From NCBI GenBank assembly GCA_020848905.1, contig JADLHG010000087.1, positions 1-33,352 on the forward strand: a DNA stretch of 33,352 bases, in the 5' to 3' direction. The stretch comes from Deltaproteobacteria bacterium (GTDB lineage Bacteria > Myxococcota_A > Polyangia > GCA-2747355 > JADLHG01). A model generated the notes under the pieces. The model was not told the DNA's origin. It was given only the letters and a program-made list of their open reading frames with translations, and ran no database searches. Below, piece after piece: positions 22,479 through 30,171 of the stretch. The number at the start of each line of letters is the position of its first letter. Position 1 is the stretch's first letter. The position numbers and the translations under genes were made by a program.

Positions 22479-23063
22479 ATGACGAAGTCCGTGACCCTGA
22501 CGAGAGGTCGTCTCCTTCTCCGCGTGCTGGTCGGCACGCTCTCCGCCTTGGGCGCGTCGCCCGCGGTGGCCCGCGCGTCGCCACTCACCGGGACACAGGT
22601 GCGCGACATCGTGCGAGAGGACCGGCGAGCGGTGCGCCGGCTGCAAGAGGCCGCCACACGCTATCTCCGGGGCGCTCGCCTTCGGACGTACGTGGCGACG
22701 ATAGACGGGGACAACGTCAGCCTCGCGCGTCGAGAGCCCTGGGGACCCGGAACGGGAAAGGCAACAGCCCTGGTTCGCGACGGGAAGGTCGAGAAGGTGA
22801 CCGTCTGGAGAAGGCGTCTCGAGAAGAACGGGACGACACTCATGCGGTTCGACTACGAGCCGACGCGCCATTCGGATGAGGCTCGTCTCGGCGCCCGCTG
22901 GCTTCACGAGGTCGGGCGACGACGGGACGGGCGGAGCGGTGAGCGTCGGACCATGCGTCGGACCTACTTTCTCGACGCGCGGGCCGTTGCGGCCAGACAC
23001 ACCGAGGTGATCGAGGACAACGGCTATCGGAGCTATTTCTGGGCTACGTTCCCGGAGAGGTAG
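22479..23063 (+). CDS. Secreted protein of unknown function
   Basis: 194 residues from the ATG at 22479; an ATG at 22461 is nearly at the predicted transcription start and less likely. The Sec signal ends in AVARA. The mature part is charged, Arg-rich, with a helix 'GTQVRDIVREDRRAVRRLQEAATRYL' and beta segments 'RTYVATIDGDNVSLARR', 'KATALVRDGKVEKVTVWRRR' and 'RRTYFLDARAVAARHTEVIED'. No cysteine and no catalytic motif. It converges with the beta-helix gene (10 bases between stops). Family not recognised. Confidence 0.65.
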   Translation: MTKSVTLTRGRLLLRVLVGTLSALGASPAVARASPLTGTQVRDIVREDRRAVRRLQEAATRYLRGARLRTYVATIDGDNVSLARREPWGPGTGKATALVRDGKVEKVTVWRRRLEKNGTTLMRFDYEPTRHSDEARLGARWLHEVGRRRDGRSGERRTMRRTYFLDARAVAARHTEVIEDNGYRSYFWATFPER

Positions 23064-23073
23064 CCTGCAGCGG

Positions 23074-24666
23074 CTACCTCTCGTGCGCGCCGAGGTCCCC
23101 GCGTGCACCGCGTGGGCGCGGCGTGCCGAAGTAGTCGCGGTCCGCGGCCGGGAGCTCGGGGCCGCCCGCCACGGCGCCGGTCGCCGCGCGGTCGATCGCG
23201 AGCAGGCTGGCGGGGGTCAGCCGGTAGTTGCGGGGATCGGCGGACGAGCTCGAGCTGGGTCCGTCCGTGATGAGTGCCTGGGGCTGCTCGAGCACGGGAT
23301 CGCCGAGTTGATCGCCGGGCCCGCGCCCGGCGGCCGGGGGCGGCGACGACCACAGATTACTGCGAAAGGTCACTCCCGCAACGCCCTCGAGCTTCGCCAC
23401 GGTGCCGCGTCGTTGAAGGATCAGGTTGTTCTCGAAGAGCGAGGCCCGATGGGCGCGACCCCGCTGGTTGGCGTCGATCTGCACACCCACTTCGGTGGCG
23501 TTCACGAACGTGTTGAAGCCGACGTAGCTGTGATCGAGCTGCGTGTCGTAGCCGGCCTGCGCCTTGTCGTTGTTCCGCACGTGGAAATTGCGACCCATCC
23601 CCACCACGACGTTGTTGTAGACCTGCGTGTGGTCGCTCCAGCTCGGATAGCCCGAGGCGCGCTCGTCCCCGATGACGATTCCACCGGGGAGCTTCCCCTC
23701 GGCGAACTCCGCCAGCCCCGAGTGATACACGAAGTTGTTTCGCACGATGGCCCGCTCGCCACGGCACACGTAGATGTGCACGTGGAGGTTCGTATGCACC
23801 AGGTTCTCCTCGATGATCACGTCCTGCGAGCCCTTGCCGGCGTTGATCCCCTCCGCGTGGCAATAGGCCACCTCGTTTCGCCGCACTCGCACCTGGCTGG
23901 CGTTGACCACCTGAAGGCAGGTCTGCACCCCTGCCGGCCCCGGCGCGTCGCGCGAGGGGTCGTAGCGTTTCACCGAGCAGCGGGTGAGGCGGTTTCCCTC
24001 CACGAGCACGTTCTCGGGCCGGCTCGAGCCCGAGCTCACCAGCAGACACGCGCCGTAGACGAAGTCCACGGTGCAGTTGCGGACGACCGTGTTGCTCCCT
24101 GAGCTCGCGATTCCGACTCCCGCGATGTTCTGTACGATCAGTCCCTCCACGCGAACGCCCTCCGCCTGAAGTCGCACCATGGCTCCGTGGGCCGAGCCGG
24201 GCAGGTAGACGCTCGAGGAATCGGGCGCCGGAAGCCGGCCCTGCTCGAGCGCGCCGAGTCCGGAGAGCCCTTCGTGGTAGCCGCCGTCGATGACGGGGTG
24301 GTGGCCGGAGTCCGCGATCCAGGTGGTGTGAGCCTTGGTGATGCCCAGCTCCTCATGGTAGGTCGCGCTGCGAATGCGCACCGTGTCGCCTGGCGCGGCC
24401 GCGGTGTGCGCCCGGCGCAGGGTGCGAAACGGGCGGGTGTCGGTGCCCTCCCCTTGTTGGTCGTTGCCATGGAGCCCATCGACGTAGAGCACGCGGCTCG
24501 AGAGCGCGTAGGGGGCGCCTTCCCGGGCTGCGTCCGTGGCCAGGTCCGGGTCGGGCGAGCATCCGCCGAGGGATAGCAGGCCCAGGATCAGCCTCGCGAC
24601 GAGGCTGTGAGCTGCCGGCAACGAGCAGCGACGAGGTGATGGCAAGCGGCAAGACGATGCTCTCAT
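23074..24666 (-). CDS. Right-handed parallel beta-helix lipoprotein
   Basis: 530 residues; GGAGG sits just before the ATG. The signal peptide ends LGGC. The mature part opens with 'LYVDGLHGNDQQGEGTDTRPFRTLRRAHTAAAPGDTVRIRSATYHEEL', the start block of DUF1565/parallel beta-helix proteins. Repeated rungs follow: 'VRVEGLIVQNIAGVGIASSGSNTVVRNCTVDF', 'SQDVIIEENLVHTN', 'AIVRNNFVYHSG' and 'TQVYNNVVVGMGRNFHVRNN', to a C-terminal 'DRDYFGTPRPRGARGDLGAHE' ending typical of the same group. Such proteins bind or cleave polysaccharide; catalytic residues are not identifiable here. It has its own sigma54-like promoter, 133 bases after the propeller gene. Confidence 0.88.
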   Translation of the reverse strand: MRASSCRLPSPRRCSLPAAHSLVARLILGLLSLGGCSPDPDLATDAAREGAPYALSSRVLYVDGLHGNDQQGEGTDTRPFRTLRRAHTAAAPGDTVRIRSATYHEELGITKAHTTWIADSGHHPVIDGGYHEGLSGLGALEQGRLPAPDSSSVYLPGSAHGAMVRLQAEGVRVEGLIVQNIAGVGIASSGSNTVVRNCTVDFVYGACLLVSSGSSRPENVLVEGNRLTRCSVKRYDPSRDAPGPAGVQTCLQVVNASQVRVRRNEVAYCHAEGINAGKGSQDVIIEENLVHTNLHVHIYVCRGERAIVRNNFVYHSGLAEFAEGKLPGGIVIGDERASGYPSWSDHTQVYNNVVVGMGRNFHVRNNDKAQAGYDTQLDHSYVGFNTFVNATEVGVQIDANQRGRAHRASLFENNLILQRRGTVAKLEGVAGVTFRSNLWSSPPPAAGRGPGDQLGDPVLEQPQALITDGPSSSSSADPRNYRLTPASLLAIDRAATGAVAGGPELPAADRDYFGTPRPRGARGDLGAHER

Positions 24667-24708
24667 GGGGCCTCCTGGACGCCGCGTCTCGGCGTGCCCG
24701 TCGAGAAG

Positions 24709-24724
24709 AGCAGGGAACGTGCCT
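24709..24724 (-). promoter_or_regulatory. Sigma54-like promoter of the beta-helix lipoprotein gene
   Basis: Minus strand: AGGCACG, four bases, CTGCT. GGCACG is perfect and GC spacing is right; two mismatches overall. The start near 24698 gives a leader of about 32 bases including GGAGG. Confidence 0.5.
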
Positions 24725-24799
24725 GGCCCGCGCCGTGACAAATCGCGGACCTGCGCAAGGGGGGGTGGGAGCGAGTGGGCCGAGCTGTAAGGACCCGCT

Positions 24800-26167
24800 T
24801 TACGGAAGCGTGAGCACCCCGCGGTAGATCAGGGTCCTTCCGTCCTGCCCGGTCTTCCAGCTCAGGTCGGGCCCGTCGAGCGGCGAGGAGTAGTTCAGCA
24901 GCAGGTAGCGCCTCGCGTCGAGCGGAAGCACCTCGGGAAAGCAGGTGTCGCCCCGCGAGGGGAGGTCCAGCAGGTGCGTTACCGCGAGCGCCTCGGGATC
25001 CACGCGCCAGAGCGCGCAGCGCTTGGGCTTGAGCCAGTAGGAGGCTTCGTAGAGGGCGAGCTGCGCCGGCCAGGGCAGGAGCCTCTGCCCCAGATCGAAG
25101 AGCCCGTCCTCGGTCACGTGGCGCCGGCCGACGAGATAGACCGTCTCGCCATGACGGAAGACGAGAGGCGAATCGTACTTTCTCCGGTCCGGCGCACAGC
25201 GCCATTGCCCGAGCGCCGTGGCCTCGGCGCGGCAGAGCTTGGAGCCGAAGCCGGTCGCGTCTCCGGTCTCGTTCCGACTCACGGCAACGATCGCGCCGTC
25301 GGAAAGGCGCGCCAGGTCGGTCTCCGAGACCCCGCCCCGGAGCACCGTGGGCTGCCCGGGGACCACGGGCTCGAAGGTCTCGCCGTCCCGACTCTTCAGC
25401 CACTTCACCTCCGCGTTGCGGTTGTCGAGGAGCCCCTTGACCCCCACGTATCCGAGGAGCTCCAGGCCCTCGGGGCTGCTTCTCATGCGCCACGGGACGA
25501 GTCCGGGCTCGAGCACGCTCCTCGGCGGGGTCCACTGCCTGGGCCCGAGACGGCGGCTGACGCGCACGCCGAGCGGCACGAAGTTGGTGTTCTCCGGCGC
25601 GACGACGGCGAAGTAGAGGAGGAGATTCGGCCCGAGCGAGACGAGCTGCGGCTCTCTGAGGTCCGTTCCGAGGACGATGCGCTGTTCGAAGTCCCAGCGC
25701 GAGAGATCCGCGCTGCTCAGCACGTAGAGCGTCGCGTCGGCTCGCGGGTGATGGTGGGAGGCCGTGCGGAAGGCCAGGAAGAAGCGGCCCTCGAACCAGG
25801 TGAGGTCCAGGTTGTTGTTGGACTGCCGGAGCGACACCTCGGGAGGAAGACCCGGCGAGGGGACGAGCGTCTCGAGGCCGTCGAAGCGCGGCGCGGGCGA
25901 CGCTGGACCGGCGCAGAGGGCAGGAACGGCCTCGCAGGGCGTCCGTTGCGTTTGCGAGCCGAGGGCGCCATCGGTCGCGCGGGCGTCGGGGGCCGCGACC
26001 GACCAGCCGCGATCGAACGACTTCCCGCTGTCCGGGAGAGACGCCGTGCCGGGCCCCGCCTCGCACGCGCCGAGCGTCAGCGTGAGCGCGAGCGCGAGCG
26101 CGAGCGCGAGCGTGAGCGCGAGCGTGGGCAGCGCCGGGATCCGTCGAGGGCGCGGCACTACGGCCAT
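24800..26167 (-). CDS. Beta-propeller lipoprotein resembling glycoside hydrolase families 43/32
   Basis: 455 residues from the ATG at 26167, overlapping the stop of the upstream gene by 10 bases. The signal peptide is unusual: its core is an alternating Leu-Ala/Thr run written by a hexanucleotide repeat, ending LGAC. The mature part has the look of a five-bladed propeller: 'NNNLDLTWFEGRFFLAFRTASHHHPRADATLYVLSSADLSRWDFEQRI', 'REPQLVSLGPNLLLYFAV', 'VSETDLARLSDGAIVAVSRNE' and 'KYDSPLVFRHGETVYLVGRRH'. This blade pattern (D-x-S near strand ends, 'SSADLSRW') is shared by GH43, GH32 and sialidase-like proteins. I cannot assign the catalytic acids. It is encoded in one unit with the GH55-like protein, so a polysaccharide substrate is probable. 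Confidence 0.75.
   Translation of the reverse strand: MAVVPRPRRIPALPTLALTLALALALALTLTLGACEAGPGTASLPDSGKSFDRGWSVAAPDARATDGALGSQTQRTPCEAVPALCAGPASPAPRFDGLETLVPSPGLPPEVSLRQSNNNLDLTWFEGRFFLAFRTASHHHPRADATLYVLSSADLSRWDFEQRIVLGTDLREPQLVSLGPNLLLYFAVVAPENTNFVPLGVRVSRRLGPRQWTPPRSVLEPGLVPWRMRSSPEGLELLGYVGVKGLLDNRNAEVKWLKSRDGETFEPVVPGQPTVLRGGVSETDLARLSDGAIVAVSRNETGDATGFGSKLCRAEATALGQWRCAPDRRKYDSPLVFRHGETVYLVGRRHVTEDGLFDLGQRLLPWPAQLALYEASYWLKPKRCALWRVDPEALAVTHLLDLPSRGDTCFPEVLPLDARRYLLLNYSSPLDGPDLSWKTGQDGRTLIYRGVLTLP
26074..26127 (-). repeat. Hexanucleotide repeat coding the signal peptide of the propeller lipoprotein
   Basis: Nine near-identical six-base units on the given strand (GCGCGA, with GCGTGA, GCGTCA and GCGTGG variants); four GCGCGA units stand in perfect tandem at 26086-26109. 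In the coding strand each unit gives one Leu-Ala or Leu-Thr pair of the hydrophobic core. Confidence 0.85.
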
Positions 26168-29037
26168 ACGCCGAGGTCCACCGTGCCGCGGCGAAACACG
26201 GAGAGGGCTCGGTCCGCGCGAACCTCGGCGGCCTTCCCCGCCACCTCCTCGCGCAGGAGGCTCCGGGGCCAATCGTTGAACTTCGAGGCGAAGTTCAGCC
26301 CGAGCACGGAGCTGGAGTCGCGCACGGTCCATTCGTTCGAGCCTCCGATGCCGAGGGCGTACAGGTTTCGGCTACCGCGGGCGAGCAGGCTGTTCCGATC
26401 CTCGCTCTTGAAACCCCGGATGGCCACGTTGCGCGCGTTTCTCAGCTCTACCTGGAAGGCCCCGTGCCCGTCCTCGGGGTTGAGCCCGTACAGCGTGAGC
26501 GGTTCGGTGGTCCCCTCGACGAGAAGGTTGCGGTGGTCGGGATGGTGCTTGGAGGGTCCGCTCGAGTTTGCGGAAAGGCCGAAGAAGCGACCGCCGCCCA
26601 GGCCGGCGATCACGTGGTCCGGCTTGGGACTGCCGTACTCGCCGGTGCCCGTCGCGATGCCGCGGGTGATCACGTTGTAGTAGAGGGAACGCCTTCCCGC
26701 CCGCCACTCGACGCCGGTGAACCAGTTGCGCTCCGGTCCAACGTGCCAGCGGAGCTTGAGGAACGAGAGCTTCGTCTCGGCGGTGGCGCTGTCCACGGTG
26801 CGCAGGAGCGTCGCCGGCTTCTGCGCGCTGGCGGTCCACGTGTCGTGCGTGGCGAGCTCGGACAGGAAGTTGGCCACTCCCATGAGGTGGGTCTTCTCGC
26901 GCAGCACCAGCGTCTTGCTCACGAGGTAGATGCCGCGCGGCAGGAGGACGAAGCGAACCTGCGGGTCGTCGAGGATCGCCTGCAAGGTGGCGGTGGCGTC
27001 CGGTGCGCTCGGCTTCGTCGCCTCGGCGGCGGTCTGCACCCCGCGCACGCCCCGGCGCGTGACGATCGCCACGCTCGGGTCCCCGGTCTTGACGCGCTGG
27101 AGCAGGACGTCGGGGGTCGGAAAGTCGGCCATGTTCACGCCGTGTCGCTCACGCAAGCCGGCGGGCGGGGCGAGCCCCATCTGCGGGGGCACCGCGAGAT
27201 CCTGGCCCCCGAGGACGCCTTCGAGCAGGTGCGTGCCCACCCCTCCCGGCATGATCGCTCCGTAGAGCTCGATCCGGGCCCATCCCGCGCCTCCGACGAC
27301 TCTGGGGCCGTTGCCGTTCTGCGTGAGGGTCTGAGCGTTCTCGACGTAGACGTTTTGCAGGGTCACCTGGCGGCCGTCCCGGTTCTCGATGGCCGGGCGC
27401 GTGCCGGCCTGGGCGAAGCGAATCACGCCGTCCGACAGCGCGTAGGCCCCGCCGCTGTGGCTGCGCGCGTAGTAACTGAATCCGGCCACGTCGTCCGTGA
27501 TCGCCGGCGGCGCGGCCTTGACGATCTCGAAGCCCGACAGGGCCAGCGGACCTGCGCCCTTGAGACTCGTGATGGCCGCCTCGGTCTGGTTCTTCAGCAC
27601 CACGTTGTTGAAGGAGGGGAACTCCGACAGGCCTCCGTGCAGCCCGAATCGGCCGCCCTCGACCTCGAGGTTGGTCACCACGGCGTTCGTGCCGACAAGC
27701 CCGTACAGCCCCGCGTAGCCCGCTTCGACGAACCGGACCTTCACCTGTTGCAGGACGTTGTCCTGGGCCCCGGAGAACCATATTCCGACGGCGCCCGGGT
27801 TGCCGCGCCCTACGACGATCTCGAGGTTGCGCACCCCCTGGGCCATGTTCATGGCCTTGTTTCCGTTCGAGGGTTCGAGGCTCGCGGCCTGCGTGGCGTA
27901 GGCGGGCGAGCACGTGCTCGAGGTCTCCTTCTCCGCGTTGCAGGCATAGAAGTTCAGCACCGGGTAGGGGCTCGTCGGGTCCCCGAAGCGCGGTGCGCGG
28001 TCCCTGAGCACGATCCGCGGCCGGCCACCGCCCCAGCTCGAGCCGACGAGCTGGTGGGCGTTGCTGCGCGACTGCTGGCGGTCGGAGACGCCGCGCAACA
28101 TGCGACTCACGAGATAGCTGCCTGGGGGGAAGAAGACCACGCCGCGGTCCGCGCCACCCCTCTCGGCGGCGTGATACGCGTCGTCCATGGCCTCCTGGAT
28201 CGCGTCCGTCGAGTCCTTGAGCCCCGTGGCGTCGGCGCCCCCGCGATAGCGCGGGTCCGTGACGTCGAAGAGCCCGAGGGCTCGGAGCTCGGCCCGGAAG
28301 GCCGCATCTCCGTGCGGATAGGGAGGCAGGACCCAGCCGGTGGGCAGCGGGCTCGTGGGGGTGCCCGGCGGTGGCACAGTGGGGTCTGCCGGTCCGATCC
28401 CGTCGCGAGCCGCGTCGTCCGGCGTCGGAGAGCGGCCGTCAGTGAGCGGGGTCGAAGCGCCGGCGTCATGCCCTGGCGCGGGAGCGGGGCCTACCTCCGG
28501 TGTTCGGACGAGGGGAGGTGTGGCCGAGTACCCCGAGTCCGGCTCGGCGCCCGACGCGGGCGGCTGGCCGCAGGCGGCGAGGGCGACCGATAGCACGGCG
28601 ACGAGAGGGAGCGCGCTCGAGCGACACGATGGGCGTCGGCCTTCCTTTCGCCGCCGCCAGGCGAAGAGCACGAGGAGCAGCGGTACGCCGATTGCCGAGA
28701 AGCGCGAGCCACCCGGAGCGTTCTTCGCGAGCGCGCAGGCGCAGCCGCGTTCGGTAGGGGCGGCACCGTCCGAGGGGGGAGGCGCCCCCTCGACATGCGG
28801 GAGCGGCGCGTCGTAGATCGGACCGGCGGCGTCGGCGAGGCGGGCATCGGCACGATCGACGTGAGGAAGAGGGGCGTCGTAGACGGCCGGTCCGGCGTCG
28901 ACCGGCGAGGGCGCCGCGTCCTGCGTCGCGAAGGTCGGGCGTGAAAGGCCCCCGGCGACCGCCGCGATGGCAGGGATGACCGCGGGCCAGAGCCAACGGC
29001 GGGACCTTCGGGAGCGAGACCGTGAGCGTGTGTGCAT
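26158..29037 (-). CDS. Fused frame: MYXO-CTERM-type protein joined to tandem beta-helix (GH55-like) lipoprotein
   Basis: 959 residues from the ATG at 29037 (AAGGAGG nine bases upstream). Residues 1-38 are a signal peptide with a twin-arginine-like SRRWLW; 39-98 a linker with YDAPLPHV twice; 99-135 look like a MYXO-CTERM tail (Cys99/Cys101, hydrophobic 115-127, RRRKEGRR). A stop should follow, but the frame continues into a second signal with lipobox LAAC (Cys156) and no ATG, GTG or TTG before it. From about 240 comes a Pectate_lyase_3 beta-helix ('GGADATGLKDSTDAIQEAMDDAYHAAE...VVFFPPGSYLV'); near 590 a second begins ('DATATLQAILDDPQVRFVLLPRGIYLV'). Two tandem helices are the layout of GH55 exo-beta-1,3-glucanases. 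Either two genes fused recently, a start was lost, or one precursor is cut twice. Enzymatic activity is not proven. Confidence 0.8.
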   Translation of the reverse strand: MHTRSRSRSRRSRRWLWPAVIPAIAAVAGGLSRPTFATQDAAPSPVDAGPAVYDAPLPHVDRADARLADAAGPIYDAPLPHVEGAPPPSDGAAPTERGCACALAKNAPGGSRFSAIGVPLLLVLFAWRRRKEGRRPSCRSSALPLVAVLSVALAACGQPPASGAEPDSGYSATPPLVRTPEVGPAPAPGHDAGASTPLTDGRSPTPDDAARDGIGPADPTVPPPGTPTSPLPTGWVLPPYPHGDAAFRAELRALGLFDVTDPRYRGGADATGLKDSTDAIQEAMDDAYHAAERGGADRGVVFFPPGSYLVSRMLRGVSDRQQSRSNAHQLVGSSWGGGRPRIVLRDRAPRFGDPTSPYPVLNFYACNAEKETSSTCSPAYATQAASLEPSNGNKAMNMAQGVRNLEIVVGRGNPGAVGIWFSGAQDNVLQQVKVRFVEAGYAGLYGLVGTNAVVTNLEVEGGRFGLHGGLSEFPSFNNVVLKNQTEAAITSLKGAGPLALSGFEIVKAAPPAITDDVAGFSYYARSHSGGAYALSDGVIRFAQAGTRPAIENRDGRQVTLQNVYVENAQTLTQNGNGPRVVGGAGWARIELYGAIMPGGVGTHLLEGVLGGQDLAVPPQMGLAPPAGLRERHGVNMADFPTPDVLLQRVKTGDPSVAIVTRRGVRGVQTAAEATKPSAPDATATLQAILDDPQVRFVLLPRGIYLVSKTLVLREKTHLMGVANFLSELATHDTWTASAQKPATLLRTVDSATAETKLSFLKLRWHVGPERNWFTGVEWRAGRRSLYYNVITRGIATGTGEYGSPKPDHVIAGLGGGRFFGLSANSSGPSKHHPDHRNLLVEGTTEPLTLYGLNPEDGHGAFQVELRNARNVAIRGFKSEDRNSLLARGSRNLYALGIGGSNEWTVRDSSSVLGLNFASKFNDWPRSLLREEVAGKAAEVRADRALSVFRRGTVDLGVWP

Positions 29038-29066
29038 GCGTCGATGTCCTCCTTGGCAGGAGCTAA

Positions 29067-29082
29067 CGCAAGCGACGAGCCA
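29067..29082 (-). promoter_or_regulatory. Strong sigma54-like promoter of the MYXO-CTERM/GH55-like operon
   Basis: Minus strand: TGGCTCG, four bases, TTGC: a single mismatch (T for A) to TGGCACG-N4-TTGC, one of the best matches in the window. The start would fall near 29056, directly before AAGGAGG and 19 bases before the ATG at 29037. A palindrome ACACGTGT (29173-29180) lies about 120 bases upstream of the start, a usual place for an enhancer. Confidence 0.6.
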
Positions 29083-29242
29083 ACGGATGCTCCGGCACCT
29101 AGAGGTGAGGAGTCGCGAGCTTGCCGCGGGGACGGACTCGGCTCGTCCACCCTTCACGCGTCCGTCTCCGCGACACGTGTAGCCTCGGTCTTTACAGCTG
29201 CCCCGGGTTTGCGCCCGGCCCGCTGGCCTTGTAGCGTGAGCG

Positions 29243-30157
29243 ATGATGCCTCGACGTGAGACGTCCCGGCTTTCGCGGTCCACCGGCCTTCGCAGCGCGC
29301 TCGCGGCGCTCTGCGCTGTCGTCCTCTCTTACGGTCCGGGCCTGCGGTGGGCCGGCGCTGCTCCGGGCGCTCGCGCGGAGGAGCGGCAGCCCGTACGCGA
29401 GGCCGAGGACGCCGAGTCGCTTCGTCGCGCGGACGCGGCCTTCGCCGCGGGGGACTACGGGGAGGCCATCCGGCAGTTCGAGAAGGCTCGCGGTCGCACG
29501 GGCGACGCCCGGCTCGATTACAACCTGGGACTCTGCCACCTCCGGCGCTTCGAGAAGCAGCGGCGGAACGAGGACCTTCACGCCGCCCAGCGGCTCTTCC
29601 GCGCCTTCCTCGAAAACCTCAGGCCCGAGCGGTACCCGCGCGAGGAGCAGCGACGCCAGCTTCTCGCGGTTCAGGGGCTCGCCCGACGGCACCTCGTGGA
29701 GGTGGAGAGGCTTCTCGGTCGCGCGCCCCAGCGCTTGGCCGAGCCCGCCGCCTCGCGCCCCGTCCGCCGCCTCGTGGTCCCGCCGAGCGAGGCAACGCCT
29801 CCTCGCCCCCCTGCGCTGCGTGTGGCCCCGCAGCCCCCTCGCCGCCGGCGCCACGAATACCTCGTGCTCTACGGCTTGGCGGGGGCGTGCGGTCTGGCGG
29901 CGGTGATCACCGGGAGTCTGGCGCTCGGGGCCCAGGCGGAGGCGAGGGAGCTGGCGACGACCGGGCGCGTGGACGAGACCAACGCACGCGCCGACCGCGC
30001 GGATCGCCTGGCGCTCGGCACCGACCTCCTCCTCGGGCTGGCCGTGGCCAGCGCCGCGGTGGGGCTGGTCCTGCACGTCCTCGAGCATCGCGCTCGGCGA
30101 CGAGCCCTCGAGTGGGAGGTCAGCGGCAATCGGCTGGCGCTTCGCCTGATGTTCTAG
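29243..30157 (+). CDS. TPR-type protein with two C-terminal membrane segments
   Basis: 304 residues (ATG 29243, or 29246; no strong ribosome site). An N-terminal signal or anchor ends near residue 40 (WAGAA). Residues about 55-130 form helical TPR-like pairs: 'SLRRADAAFAAGDYGEAIRQFEKARGRTGDARLDYNLGLCHLRRFEKQ', with 'DLHAAQRLFRAFLENL' behind. A Pro/Arg linker (165-200) leads to two hydrophobic helices (about 205-230 and 252-277) and a basic tail. This plan is common in myxobacterial envelope proteins of unknown role. It is divergent from the fused beta-helix gene (205 bases between) and converges with the FHA regulator (14 bases). Confidence 0.75.
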   Translation: MMPRRETSRLSRSTGLRSALAALCAVVLSYGPGLRWAGAAPGARAEERQPVREAEDAESLRRADAAFAAGDYGEAIRQFEKARGRTGDARLDYNLGLCHLRRFEKQRRNEDLHAAQRLFRAFLENLRPERYPREEQRRQLLAVQGLARRHLVEVERLLGRAPQRLAEPAASRPVRRLVVPPSEATPPRPPALRVAPQPPRRRRHEYLVLYGLAGACGLAAVITGSLALGAQAEARELATTGRVDETNARADRADRLALGTDLLLGLAVASAAVGLVLHVLEHRARRRALEWEVSGNRLALRLMF

Positions 30158-30171
30158 AATAAGAATTCACA

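Noticed and set aside
26464-28593. Open frame on the plus strand opposite the fused beta-helix gene (about 700 codons)
   Set aside because: Same mirror effect; the minus strand has two beta-helix domains and a ribosome site.
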